Numbered from the stretch's first letter, positions 7,575-15,734 are shown. The stretch: DNA of 64,000 bases from Roseovarius sp. 217 (GCF_000152845.1 NZ_CH902584.1:4002008-4066007); one strand, 5' to 3'. Notes: generated by a model from the letters alone, not told the origin. A program made the numbers and translations.

Positions 7575-10500
7575 GACTGCTCGCATGGGTCACGGCATTC
7601 CTACTGGCCTCCGCCGCCCCGGCCTCGGCCGGGCCAGTGGCTGCCGCAGTAGCGGCCGTCTTTGCCGGGATTACAGTCAAAGCTGTTGCCCTCTTTGCCC
7701 TGCGCCTCTTTGCCGGTGTCGGCCTATCGATCCTGCAACAGCGCCGCGCCCGGCGCGGGCGCAACACGGCCTTCGGGTTGCAAGTGACCGCCACCACGCG
7801 CGGCGAGCTGGAGAGCGAGACGACCATTGTCGGCCTCTACGCCACCAAGGGACATCTAATCTACCACAACAGCCATGGCTCCAATAACAAGTATTACCAG
7901 ACCGTGATCGAGCTGGGCGGTCTGCCCGGTGCTGCCTTCAGCCGCGTGATGGTGGACGGCGTCTATTCCGAGCTGGCTGAGGAGGCGCATCCCGACTACG
8001 GCTTCCCGCTCATCGCCAAGCGCGACCTCGGCCGAGACTATGCCTGGATCAAAGTCTATGACGGCACTCAAACCGCCGCCGATCCGATGCTGGTTGCGAA
8101 CTATGCCGAGGACCCCGAGACGCCCTGGACGGAGGCCCATATCGGGCGGGGTATTCCTTACGCCATTCTCACGATGGAGGTGAGTTCAAAGGTCTGGCCA
8201 AATGGCGCACCGGAGCAACGCTACGAAGAAAACGGCGTGCCCTATTACGACCTGCGCCGCGACGGCACGGCCGGGGGCACGGGGCCGCATCGCTGGAATG
8301 ATCCCACCACCTGGGAGCCCACGCGCAACCCGGTGGTCCAAATCTACAACATCCTGCGCGGCATTGACCTTTATGACGGATCGGTCTGGGGCGGCGAGGC
8401 CGAGGCCGAGGACTTGCCCGGCTGGAACTGGGTACCTGCCATGAACGCCTGCGACGTCGACCTAGGCGACCGCCGGAAGTACGAGGCGGGCTATGAGATC
8501 AAATTCGCCGAGGACACGCCCGGCGAGGTGATCGACGAGCTGCTCGCCGCCTGCAATGGCCAGATCGCGGAGTTCGGGGGCTTCTTCTACATTCAGGCCG
8601 ACGCCCCCGATATCCCTGTGGCCAGCATCACCGATGACGATCTTCTGGTGACGGATGCCGCGACCAAGGACCCTTTCCCCGAACTGCTCGAGATCTTCAA
8701 CCGCGTCACCGCCAAATACGTCTCGCCCGGCGCGCTCTGGAACGGCGTGCCCCTCAATCAGATCCGCAATGCCGACTGGGAGGCCGAGGACGGCATCGCG
8801 CGGAACTTCGAGCTCGATCTTCCGGCCGTTTACAACCCGGGACAGGCCGGGCAACTGGCGCAAGCCATGCTCAACGATCATCGCCGCTGGCGGCGTCACG
8901 CCTGGCCGCTGCCCCCCGATTACGCCGGGCTGCGCCCGCTCAATACCGTCTCGGTGACGAGCGCGTGGAACGACTACGCGGACAAGCTCTTTGAAGTCAC
9001 CGAGATCGTGCTCGATCTGCACCGCCTGACCGTCGTTGCCTCGCTGCGCGAACGCGACCCGGAGGATTTCGAGACCGACGGGGCGTATGAGATCCCCGAC
9101 CGCAGCTCGGTCCTGCCCCGCCCCGTGCCCACCGACGCGGGCCTGCCCTTCTTTGATGCCGCCGCGCGCATCGTCACGAACGCCGAAGGCACTCGCGCCC
9201 ATGCGGCCGTAGACGTTGTTTGGGACGCCTCGGGTATTGCCGAGACCATCAAAGGCATCGCCATCGAATGCCAAAAGCGCGATACCGAGGAAGAGGTCTG
9301 GAGCGGTACCGTCCTCGATGTCGAGCGCGGTCTCTCGACCATCCAGCCCGTGCCCGCCCTCACCGACCTGCGCGTCCGCGCCAAGGCCCTCTCCGACAAT
9401 CGCCAAGGGATTTGGAGCGGGTGGATATGGGTCACAACCGACGACGTGCGTCTGACCGGTGCCGATCTTGATCCTGTGCTCACCGCCGTCACTGTGCCAA
9501 CCGGACTGGCGCTGGCAACGGTGCTGGTCGCCGACGCCCTCTCGCGGGTCTCCGCAGTCTGGGGTGCTGTAGCGAATGCGGTCAGCTACGAGGTGGGGGT
9601 CACCACGGGCGGGACCGAGACTATCTTTCCGGCCGGAGGGCCTGCGTGGTCTCGCGATGGCGTGCCGGGAGCGGTGTTTTCGATGCGCGTGCGTGCGGTG
9701 TCGGCGATTGGCACCAAGTCGGCTTGGTCGGCGGCGGTTGGCATCACGGCGGCGGTCGATACGATACCGCCCGCCGTTCCGAGCGGCATCACCGCCGAGG
9801 GGATGTTCGAGGGCATCTGGGTCAAGTGGACCGCCAACACCGAAAGCGATCTGTCGCGCTATGAGATCGTCGAGCGGGTGTCGGCCACGGCTCCGGGCGT
9901 CAGCACTGTGCCGACCTATATCACCACCACGCCGCAATTTATCAGCCAGAACCTGACAGCAGGCCAGACCCTGAACTATTGGGTGCGCGCGGTCGACACC
10001 TCGGGCAACAAATCAGGCTGGTCTGCGAGGGTGACGGCCACCGCGCGCGCGGCGGGCGACGTGATCAATCAGGAGGCACTTCAAGGGCTGATTGACGCGA
10101 CGAGCTTTGCGGCGGGTCTGGAGCCGATCACGGTTGTGGGGTCTCTGCCCACGGTCAAATCGACTGAGCTGGTCGCGTTTGGCGGCAAAATCTATCGCTG
10201 GAATGGCACGGCTTATGTCGCCTCGGTCGCCAGCACCGATGTGGTGGGGCAATTTACGGCCGCTTCCATCGCGGCAGGCGCCATTGGCGCGGATCAGTTG
10301 GCGGTGAACGCCGTCCGCGCGCGGAATATGGCTATCGGGTCCTTTGATAACTTGAACGTCGACGCCAACTTTGATGATCATTCCGCATGGACCAACCCCA
10401 CTGGCGTCGACTGGATCACGACTTCTGCCATCTCTAGCTGGGGATCCACCAACCTCGTGCGCTTGCAGGGAGACGGCGCGTCTTACACCGTATCCAATGG

Positions 10501-11443
10501 CCTCTTTACCATTGAGTTGAACGGTGAAGGAGAACAGCTCTACTTCCGTTATTTTGCACGGATCGTCGCCGGAGCAGGCAACGTTTATGCGGACCTGCAG
10601 TTGTCCAGGAACCCGACATTTTCCGGCGTGAACGGGACCGATTACATCTTCGCGAATATTGGTGCCGTCTCCTCTACCTCCATCACGAAGATTGAGGGCG
10701 CTATCAATGTTCCGGCTGGTTACAAATTCGCTCGGATTCGCCTGATCAAGGGCAATAACGGCACCACCAACTGCTATATCGGCGGCGTCATGGCTCGCCG
10801 GATGAATACTGGAAAGCTGATTGTTGATGGTGAGATTCAATCCAATCATATCAACACTGGAAGTTTCGCGGCCGCTGGTCTGGCTCTGTTTGGTGATGCT
10901 CTTCAATCTGATGATTTTTCTGCCGGTTCTATTGGATGGCAGATCAACAAAAACGGTGGTGCCGAGTTCAACAGTCTGATCGTTCGATCTTCGCTTGTCG
11001 AAGGTTCTGTTTCTGATGGGGGAACTGCACTTAGCACTGCCGCTCAGCACGTTGCACATAACTCAGTTCACTGCCTGACCACACTTTCGTCTGGAGACGC
11101 CACACCAGAGTCAATGTATACAATTGGTACCTTCTTTGAACATAGGCCGGCGGGAACATCGGCTTTTGATGGCCGAGTTGTGAACACCGCATTCCTGTTA
11201 CAAGAACGGATCAACTTTGCGGGCTCTTGGAGCGCTTGGGCGAACCTTTACAATAGTGGTTATGCTATCGGCGGTATTGGCGCAACTTACACTCAAAGAC
11301 ACTTTGTAACCAATCGCATTTACAATGCGGACAGCGTCCAGCTTCGTCTTTTGACGGTCTATGATTTTCCGACAGGAGGTTTGTCAACAACCCAAAACTG
11401 CCTGAGAAACGCAACTATTAGTCTAAGGGCAGTAAGGAGGTAA
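7571..11443 (+). CDS. J-like tail tip / host-specificity protein with fibre domain
   Basis: The 1290-residue protein begins with a hydrophobic segment (LLAWVTAFLLASAAPASA). A long tail-hub region follows with FEVTEIVLDLHRLTVVAS near residue 475, the conserved C-terminal edge of the phage J/GTA tail-tip domain. At least one fibronectin-III-like repeat follows (GITAEGMFEGIWVKWTANTE to LNYWVRAVDTSGNKSGW, roughly residues 735-820). The remaining 400 residues look like a fibre/receptor-binding tip with GKLIVDGEIQSNHINTG. From about base 10,330 the DNA is clearly AT-richer than the 5' two thirds, so the fibre end was probably exchanged recently. It determines host recognition. Confidence 0.85.
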   Translation: MRLLAWVTAFLLASAAPASAGPVAAAVAAVFAGITVKAVALFALRLFAGVGLSILQQRRARRGRNTAFGLQVTATTRGELESETTIVGLYATKGHLIYHNSHGSNNKYYQTVIELGGLPGAAFSRVMVDGVYSELAEEAHPDYGFPLIAKRDLGRDYAWIKVYDGTQTAADPMLVANYAEDPETPWTEAHIGRGIPYAILTMEVSSKVWPNGAPEQRYEENGVPYYDLRRDGTAGGTGPHRWNDPTTWEPTRNPVVQIYNILRGIDLYDGSVWGGEAEAEDLPGWNWVPAMNACDVDLGDRRKYEAGYEIKFAEDTPGEVIDELLAACNGQIAEFGGFFYIQADAPDIPVASITDDDLLVTDAATKDPFPELLEIFNRVTAKYVSPGALWNGVPLNQIRNADWEAEDGIARNFELDLPAVYNPGQAGQLAQAMLNDHRRWRRHAWPLPPDYAGLRPLNTVSVTSAWNDYADKLFEVTEIVLDLHRLTVVASLRERDPEDFETDGAYEIPDRSSVLPRPVPTDAGLPFFDAAARIVTNAEGTRAHAAVDVVWDASGIAETIKGIAIECQKRDTEEEVWSGTVLDVERGLSTIQPVPALTDLRVRAKALSDNRQGIWSGWIWVTTDDVRLTGADLDPVLTAVTVPTGLALATVLVADALSRVSAVWGAVANAVSYEVGVTTGGTETIFPAGGPAWSRDGVPGAVFSMRVRAVSAIGTKSAWSAAVGITAAVDTIPPAVPSGITAEGMFEGIWVKWTANTESDLSRYEIVERVSATAPGVSTVPTYITTTPQFISQNLTAGQTLNYWVRAVDTSGNKSGWSARVTATARAAGDVINQEALQGLIDATSFAAGLEPITVVGSLPTVKSTELVAFGGKIYRWNGTAYVASVASTDVVGQFTAASIAAGAIGADQLAVNAVRARNMAIGSFDNLNVDANFDDHSAWTNPTGVDWITTSAISSWGSTNLVRLQGDGASYTVSNGLFTIELNGEGEQLYFRYFARIVAGAGNVYADLQLSRNPTFSGVNGTDYIFANIGAVSSTSITKIEGAINVPAGYKFARIRLIKGNNGTTNCYIGGVMARRMNTGKLIVDGEIQSNHINTGSFAAAGLALFGDALQSDDFSAGSIGWQINKNGGAEFNSLIVRSSLVEGSVSDGGTALSTAAQHVAHNSVHCLTTLSSGDATPESMYTIGTFFEHRPAGTSAFDGRVVNTAFLLQERINFAGSWSAWANLYNSGYAIGGIGATYTQRHFVTNRIYNADSVQLRLLTVYDFPTGGLSTTQNCLRNATISLRAVRR

Positions 11444-11444
11444 C

Positions 11445-11867
11445 ATGGGATATTTTGTGAAATTGAACGAACAGGGCATTGTCCAGGAAGCAGTTTCTAC
11501 CAGCGGTCAGCCCGAGGGATTTATGAGGGTTGTGGTCGATCAACCAAGCGACGGCGAGATTCAAACACCCGTTCCGGTGACTCTGTATGAGCTGAGTAAC
11601 ATGATGCTTGTCGAAGGCATCCTTGTTTCAAGACCAAAGTCGCCCCAACCTTATTCAAGCGATGGCAAGATAATTGTTCCGCCTTGCTCCGAAGGAACGG
11701 CGATCAATGTATTTGATCAAACTGGTCAAGAAGTCATGGCAACAATCATTGCCGAAACAGATGATCACGAGGAGGCATTTGAATTTATTGACCCCGGAAC
11801 ATACCGGGTCGAGGTCGAAGCACCATTTCCCCATGTTCCAACATTTGCGGAGGTAATAATTGAATGA
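11445..11867 (+). CDS. Phage tail-fibre associated protein
   Basis: This 140-residue protein has a strong AAGGAGG site at the end of the J-like gene. It opens with MGYFVKLNEQGIVQEAVSTS, a pattern seen in small proteins encoded directly after tail fibres, and ends with a beta-domain (GTYRVEVEAPFPHVPTFAEV). Base composition is low-GC like the fibre end upstream, so it belongs to the same exchanged module. It may be a fibre subunit or chaperone. No family was recognised with confidence. Confidence 0.6.
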   Translation: MGYFVKLNEQGIVQEAVSTSGQPEGFMRVVVDQPSDGEIQTPVPVTLYELSNMMLVEGILVSRPKSPQPYSSDGKIIVPPCSEGTAINVFDQTGQEVMATIIAETDDHEEAFEFIDPGTYRVEVEAPFPHVPTFAEVIIE

Positions 11868-12307
11868 CACGCATATTGTCCCGCTCCGAAGTGAGCAAAG
11901 CGCGCGAACTGAACGTTTGCAAGGCTAAAGCCAAGGATACCGTCAACAAGAGAATGGATCAGATCAGGTCCAAGTTCATCACTCCGATTGCGGGTCAATC
12001 CATGATCTACATGGCCAAGGAAGCCGAGGCTTTGGCTTATGTTGCGGCAACACCCGAACCAAACACGGTGGCAGGCTGGGAACAAGACTATCCATTTATT
12101 GCCGGAGAAGTCGGATCTACGAGCTCAAGCCCTTATGAGGTTGCCCAAGTGTTTCTGAATCTGGCGGCCCAGTGGAGAGGCATTGGCGCTCAGCTGGAAA
12201 AGGTGCGGATCGAAACGATCCAGGCCATTAGTCTGTCGCAATCTGTAACGGATGCTGACGATGTGCTTGGGCAGTTCGAGACTGAAATGGCCGGGTTCGA
12301 CAGCTAA
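11864..12307 (+). CDS. Putative tail-fibre assembly protein
   Basis: The 147-residue protein starts inside the stop region of the previous gene (AATGA overlap). It is alpha-helical, with a charged N-terminus (SEVSKARELNVCKAKAKDT) and a middle part, FLNLAAQWRGIGAQLEKVR, that recalls the helical tails of DUF4376-type tail-fibre assembly proteins. The frame stays open after the TAA for another 22 codons up to 12376. Those codons read through ALLAMDPIPADYSAATWWP, which looks like a leftover of an older C-terminus. Function is inferred from position at the end of the fibre module. Confidence 0.55.
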   Translation: MTRILSRSEVSKARELNVCKAKAKDTVNKRMDQIRSKFITPIAGQSMIYMAKEAEALAYVAATPEPNTVAGWEQDYPFIAGEVGSTSSSPYEVAQVFLNLAAQWRGIGAQLEKVRIETIQAISLSQSVTDADDVLGQFETEMAGFDS

Positions 12308-12385
12308 GTCCTGACTGCGCTGCTGGCCATGGACCCGATCCCGGCGGATTATTCCGCCGCGACGTGGTGGCCCTGACAGGTCTGC

Positions 12386-12461
12386 CTTAATGGAGGCCTC
12401 GGGACGCAGGGAGAGCGCGTCCCGAGGCACGGGGATGCAAAACGCACGGCCCCGCCGACCA
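12386..12461 (+). ncRNA. Hairpin element A of a duplicated structured motif
   Basis: CTTAA is followed by a perfect 12-bp stem, GCCTCGGGACGC at 12396-12407 pairing with 12417-12428, with a 9-base loop. Then comes CACGGGG, an A-rich spacer, and CCCCGCCGACCA at 12450-12461, which can form a second CGGGG/CCCCG stem. The same order of parts occurs in element B about 350 bases downstream with a different stem sequence. Whether it acts as RNA, terminator or DNA-binding site is unknown. Confidence 0.45.
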
Positions 12462-12738
12462 ACACAACACAACGTCGCCCCAAGCTCGGAGGAGAGCCGC
12501 GGCACCAATGAGCGATTCTCTGGGCAGGGTCGAGATCTGCGGGGCTGCATAAGGCCTCACTCCCGTTCACATCCCGGCGAGATAGGCGTGTCTCCGGCGG
12601 CCCGCTCAGAGATTGGCAGCGTCAAAGGGGTCGAACAGCGCAGGGGACCGTGGGACCCTCGGAAATCCTTCATCTGGAACGGCGAATTGCCCCGCGCGAA
12701 ACTGGCGAACCACACCGGCCGCAGGGTCCCGTGTGGCG

Positions 12739-12818
12739 CTTAAGAGACCCTAGGGCGCGCGCTTCTGACACGCGCCCTAGGGCACGGGGCCAGTCACCAA
12801 ACGGGACCCCGCCGACCA
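12739..12818 (+). ncRNA. Hairpin element B of a duplicated structured motif
   Basis: CTTAA is followed by a perfect 12-bp stem, CCCTAGGGCGCG at 12748-12759 pairing with 12771-12782, with an 11-base loop. CACGGGG, a spacer containing AAACG, and CCCCGCCGACCA at 12807-12818 follow. The flanks match element A but the stem bases differ on both sides while pairing is kept, which favours a conserved structure. It lies about 60 bases upstream of the com-like start, so it could regulate that operon. Confidence 0.45.
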
Positions 12819-12878
12819 GACAGACCTCATGGCCGCTCCCTGCCCCAAGGGGGCGGTTATCTTATGAGGTGATTCTAA

Positions 12879-13082
12879 GTGGAAGATCGAGATGCTCGTT
12901 GCTGCGCATGTGGCCGTTTGTTATTCAAGTTTTCGAGAGGCGCGCGGATATCCGGCATCTCGATCAAGTGCCCAAGATGCCGGGCCATGAACACACCGAG
13001 GCCAAGAGCCCTTCCCCCAAAGCGCGATGCGCTAAGAGAAGGAGCCAAACTTGGCCAGATCGTCCACCCTCCCGAAACCTGA
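12879..13082 (+). CDS. com: Com-like zinc-finger translational regulator (Mu Com family)
   Basis: This 67-residue protein starts at a GTG with GAGGTG just upstream. It carries the Com finger: CCACGRLLFK with Cys8/Cys11, then ISIKCPRC with Cys31/Cys34, a four-cysteine zinc site like that of phage Mu Com. In Mu, Com binds the com-mom mRNA and opens the mom start region for translation. Here the gene lies upstream of an overlapping small ORF and an acyltransferase-fold gene in the position of mom, so the same regulatory logic is plausible. The C-terminus is basic and proline-rich. Target RNA is not known. Confidence 0.75.
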   Translation: MEDRDARCCACGRLLFKFSRGARISGISIKCPRCRAMNTPRPRALPPKRDALREGAKLGQIVHPPET

Positions 13083-13233
13083 GCTGCCGCCCGGTGCGCC
13101 GGGCCTCCCCAAGGGCACCCGCTACCGGCGGCAATATGGCGTGATCGTCCTACTTGAGGACGAGGCCGCCCAAGTCGACGCCTTTGGCCGCCTGCGCCGT
13201 CAGGGCTTCAAGTGCCGCGTGGTGGTGACATGA
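13051..13233 (+). CDS. Small phage protein overlapping com-like and ATPase-GNAT genes
   Basis: A 60-residue protein starts at TTG 13051 with GGAG seven bases upstream, inside the 3' end of the com-like gene, and stops at a TGA overlapping the ATG of the ATPase-GNAT gene. The core YRRQYGVIVLLEDEAAQVD and LRRQGFKCRVVVT reads as a compact beta-alpha-beta unit, similar in style to small conserved proteins often found in phage late accessory regions. The tight overlaps suggest coupled translation of all three genes. No function is known. Confidence 0.65.
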   Translation: MARSSTLPKPELPPGAPGLPKGTRYRRQYGVIVLLEDEAAQVDAFGRLRRQGFKCRVVVT

Positions 13234-14339
13234 AGCTCGCCATTCACCACGCGAGCCCCATCCCGGACACCTACCGCGCGGCGCGGGTCTCCAGCCTCTT
13301 CAACGTCGAGGGCGACGCGGATTTCCGCATCGAGGTCGAGGCCGACCTCTTGACCCGGCCGTGGCAGATCGGCCTCATCGTCGGCCCCTCGGGCAGCGGC
13401 AAATCCTCGCTCGCCCGCGCGGCCTTTGGCGCTGGGCTTGACCCGCACCCGTGGCCCGAGGGCGCGCTGATCGACGCGATTGATCCCGAGGGGGAATTCG
13501 ACGCGGTGGCGGCGGCTCTCTCGGCCGTGGGCCTTGGCACGGTGCCCAGCTGGCTGCGCCCCTTTCGCCATCTCTCGACCGGCGAGCAGTTCCGCGCCGA
13601 GCTGGCGCGCATTCTGGCCGAGCGGCCGAGCTTTGCCATTCTCGACGAGTTCACCTCGACCATCGACCGGCGCGTGGCCCAAATAGGTGCTGCCGCCTTT
13701 GCCAAGGCGTGGCGGCGCGGCGCAGGCCAGTTCGTCGCCGTCACCTGTCACGAGGACGTGGTGTCCTGGTTGCAGCCCGATTGGGTGATCGACACCCGCC
13801 GGGCCGAGTTCCGCTGGAGGCGTCTTCGACGGGCACCGCGCATTGCCATGGACATTCACCAGACAGACGGCTCCTTCTGGCCCGCCTTTGAGCCGCATCA
13901 CTACCTGAAGCTGCCGCGCATGATCGCGGCCAATTACTACGTGGGTTTCGTCGACGGCGCGCCCGTGGCGCATCTCGCCGTCTCGACCCGGCCGGGGCTG
14001 GTCGAGGGCCGCGCCTGCCGCCTTGTGGTCATGCCCGAGTGGCAGGGCGCGGGGCTGGGCCTGCGGTTTCTCAACGAGGTCTGCGCCCTCTGGCGGCGTG
14101 GGGTGAACCGCTATGACAAACCGATGCCGATGCTCTTTCACACCTCGCACCCGGGCCTCGCCGCAGCCCTGCGCCGCGATCCCCTCTGGGCGCAGGTCTC
14201 GGCCATCCTCTACGCCGAATCCAAAGAGCGCAGCATGAAGACCCTCGCCGCCTCCCGGGCGCGCAGAGGCCTCAAGCCCGCCGGGACCGGCTACGGCGGG
14301 CATTTCCGCGCCGTGCAGGGGTTTCGCTATGTGGAGTGA
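13230..14339 (+). CDS. ABC-type ATPase fused to GNAT acyltransferase, mom-position gene
   Basis: The 369-residue product has two parts. Residues 45-180 form an ABC ATPase core with Walker A GPSGSGKSS (52-60), signature LSTGEQ (115-120), Walker B FAILDE (135-140) and an H-loop-like TCHEDVV. Residues about 205-335 form a GNAT domain with acyl-CoA motif VVMPEWQGAGLGLRF. There are no membrane segments. This matches the architecture COG2401 describes as an ATPase fused to a predicted acetyltransferase. I chose ATG 13230, which overlaps the preceding stop, over 13212. Mu Mom, a DNA-modifying enzyme, also has a GNAT fold and follows com, so a DNA-modification role is inferred, not shown. Confidence 0.75.
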   Translation: MKLAIHHASPIPDTYRAARVSSLFNVEGDADFRIEVEADLLTRPWQIGLIVGPSGSGKSSLARAAFGAGLDPHPWPEGALIDAIDPEGEFDAVAAALSAVGLGTVPSWLRPFRHLSTGEQFRAELARILAERPSFAILDEFTSTIDRRVAQIGAAAFAKAWRRGAGQFVAVTCHEDVVSWLQPDWVIDTRRAEFRWRRLRRAPRIAMDIHQTDGSFWPAFEPHHYLKLPRMIAANYYVGFVDGAPVAHLAVSTRPGLVEGRACRLVVMPEWQGAGLGLRFLNEVCALWRRGVNRYDKPMPMLFHTSHPGLAAALRRDPLWAQVSAILYAESKERSMKTLAASRARRGLKPAGTGYGGHFRAVQGFRYVE

Positions 14340-14675
14340 AAGGGGGGTTTAGGGGGTTGTTAAAGGGGCGTTTTAAAGACCGGCACCGGCATGCTGTCGG
14401 AAGTCAGTCAGCTTTGATCCGCTATGGGTTTTCGCGGCACGCCGGACCATGGTCGGTAGTGCGCACGAAGCACTCAATTGGGCAGAGGTCAAACGATTCA
14501 CGAGTATCGACCTAAAACTGCTATAAAGAATAGTGACCGATAGGTGACGCTTACCACAACACCCGCGCCATTTCTGACTGGATAGAATGGACGCTAATTC
14601 GTGCGGCTTGCCCGACTGCCTACCCTGTGCCAAATACAGATAAACCCACTCAGTCGCATCGAAAGAACCAACAAC
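14340..14675. other. Gap between the fusion gene and the HEPN-motif gene
   Basis: About 336 bases separate the two genes. The first 40 bases are G-rich on the plus strand (AGGGGGGTTTAGGGGGTTG). GC content then falls, marking entry into the AT-richer cargo gene. A TATAAA at 14522-14527 could be a -10 box, but no matching -35 was seen. A minus-strand open frame across 14373-14807 overlaps the next gene antisense and shows no recognisable domain. Confidence 0.5.
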
Positions 14676-15734
14676 ATGGGCATAACCAAACACGGCCTGG
14701 AGCTGGCGGGGTTCAAATCGCTCGGTAAAGATGAGACCGTGAGAGGCATTTTCACACGCATCGAAGTATTTGAGATTCAGGGTTTCACTCTGAATGCGCC
14801 ATGCCACCTGCCAATCGAAGAACGTATTTTCAACATTCCGTTTAAGCTGGGGTTTGGAGACAGTCTAAATGAAATCTGTAATTCTCTGGTTGGGGATGAC
14901 TTCGTTGATGATGAAGAGCAATGGAAGAAAGACAAGTTGTCCGCCCCCCCATTCATGCTAGTCGCGTTCGGGCCAACGGGCGAACATAGCAGTTCAGGGA
15001 CTCACGTTAAGAGGCACGAAACGTCTATCGCGACCTACGACAGCTTCCGAGAAGCCAAAGATGAGCTTAAGAGCCAAGTTGATGCGGTAATCCCGCCCCT
15101 GTTGACAGCGCTTGCAATTACTTTCTCAAATGAACAGCAGTTGGTGCGCTTCATTCCTCGTCAGTCTGCGTTCGTGGGGACAACTAGAGACGGAACAACG
15201 ATCTATGATCTTCGTTTCGAATTTTCAGGCGGTAGCTATTCTTCCCAACGTATTAGCGCTGAACAGCTAAATGAACAAACTGGTATAGCCCTCGACAGGG
15301 CAAACCAATTTACGAACAAAGTAGCCGATTTTCACTATCTTGCGGCCAATGAGACAGATCCGCTAAAGAGATTTCTGTTTTTCTTTCTATCCTTAGAACG
15401 CATGATAAACTCTACATTTGAATGTATTTCTAATCCCTGTGATTTGGCGGCGGTTGTACTTCTGACGTCGAATCGTCCTAAATTAACAGAGAGTTTGGGT
15501 TGGCTACTCCGCGAGCTTCAGCGGGGAAATGGAAAAGTGTTTGCGGGCCTTCGCGCCCGATTCTTATGGTGCGTGACCCACAGGTGGAACCACATGACAG
15601 ACGCCGACTTCGAAATATTCAGAACACTAATTGAAGTGCGCAATGATATTGCGCACGGTCACGAGTCGAAGCCAAACGGTGCCGCCGTCACAGAAATCGA
15701 AACGCTAGCGCTTCGCATTATGGGCGACGTTTAG
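14676..15734 (+). CDS. Prophage cargo protein with C-terminal HEPN-type motif
   Basis: The 352-residue protein (start at ATG 14676; a GTG at 14601 would add 25 residues) is of clearly lower GC than both the tail genes and the host genes. Near its end it has LIEVRNDIAHGH, where R322-N-D-I-A-H327 fits the RNxxxH signature of HEPN ribonucleases. The preceding helices (FLFFFLSLERMINSTFE) match the usual helical setting. Such proteins are often anti-phage abortive-infection factors or toxins. No partner antitoxin gene is visible. The position at the prophage right edge fits a moron/defence gene. The N-terminal two thirds were not recognised. Confidence 0.6.
   Translation: MGITKHGLELAGFKSLGKDETVRGIFTRIEVFEIQGFTLNAPCHLPIEERIFNIPFKLGFGDSLNEICNSLVGDDFVDDEEQWKKDKLSAPPFMLVAFGPTGEHSSSGTHVKRHETSIATYDSFREAKDELKSQVDAVIPPLLTALAITFSNEQQLVRFIPRQSAFVGTTRDGTTIYDLRFEFSGGSYSSQRISAEQLNEQTGIALDRANQFTNKVADFHYLAANETDPLKRFLFFFLSLERMINSTFECISNPCDLAAVVLLTSNRPKLTESLGWLLRELQRGNGKVFAGLRARFLWCVTHRWNHMTDADFEIFRTLIEVRNDIAHGHESKPNGAAVTEIETLALRIMGDV

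Larger units (their letters stand above)
12308..12878 (+). other. 571-base non-coding region between tail module and com-like gene
   Basis: No convincing gene is present. The longest open frame (12390-12743) is Arg-rich and runs through both strong hairpins, so it was not accepted. The stretch holds two related hairpin elements described separately and a GC hairpin near 12841-12856 (GCCCC AA GGGG core). It ends in the GAGGTG ribosome site before the com-like gene. It probably contains the end of the tail transcript and the leader of the com operon. Confidence 0.6.

Noticed and set aside
1..12307. Gene transfer agent cluster instead of a prophage
   Set aside because: Tail-tip genes resemble GTA genes 13-15 in type, but gp36/gp37-like head genes, the frameshifted chaperone, a com-like gene and cargo at the right end fit a Mu-like siphophage.
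12390..12743. 117-residue open frame in the non-coding region before com
   Set aside because: Arg-rich, no ribosome site, and it runs through both strong hairpins.
13212..13229. Six-residue upstream extension of the ATPase-GNAT gene
   Set aside because: ATG 13230 overlaps the preceding stop as in the other coupled phage genes; the extension has no ribosome site.
14373..14807. 144-residue minus-strand open frame before and over the HEPN-motif gene
   Set aside because: No ribosome site or domain, and it overlaps the better supported plus-strand gene.
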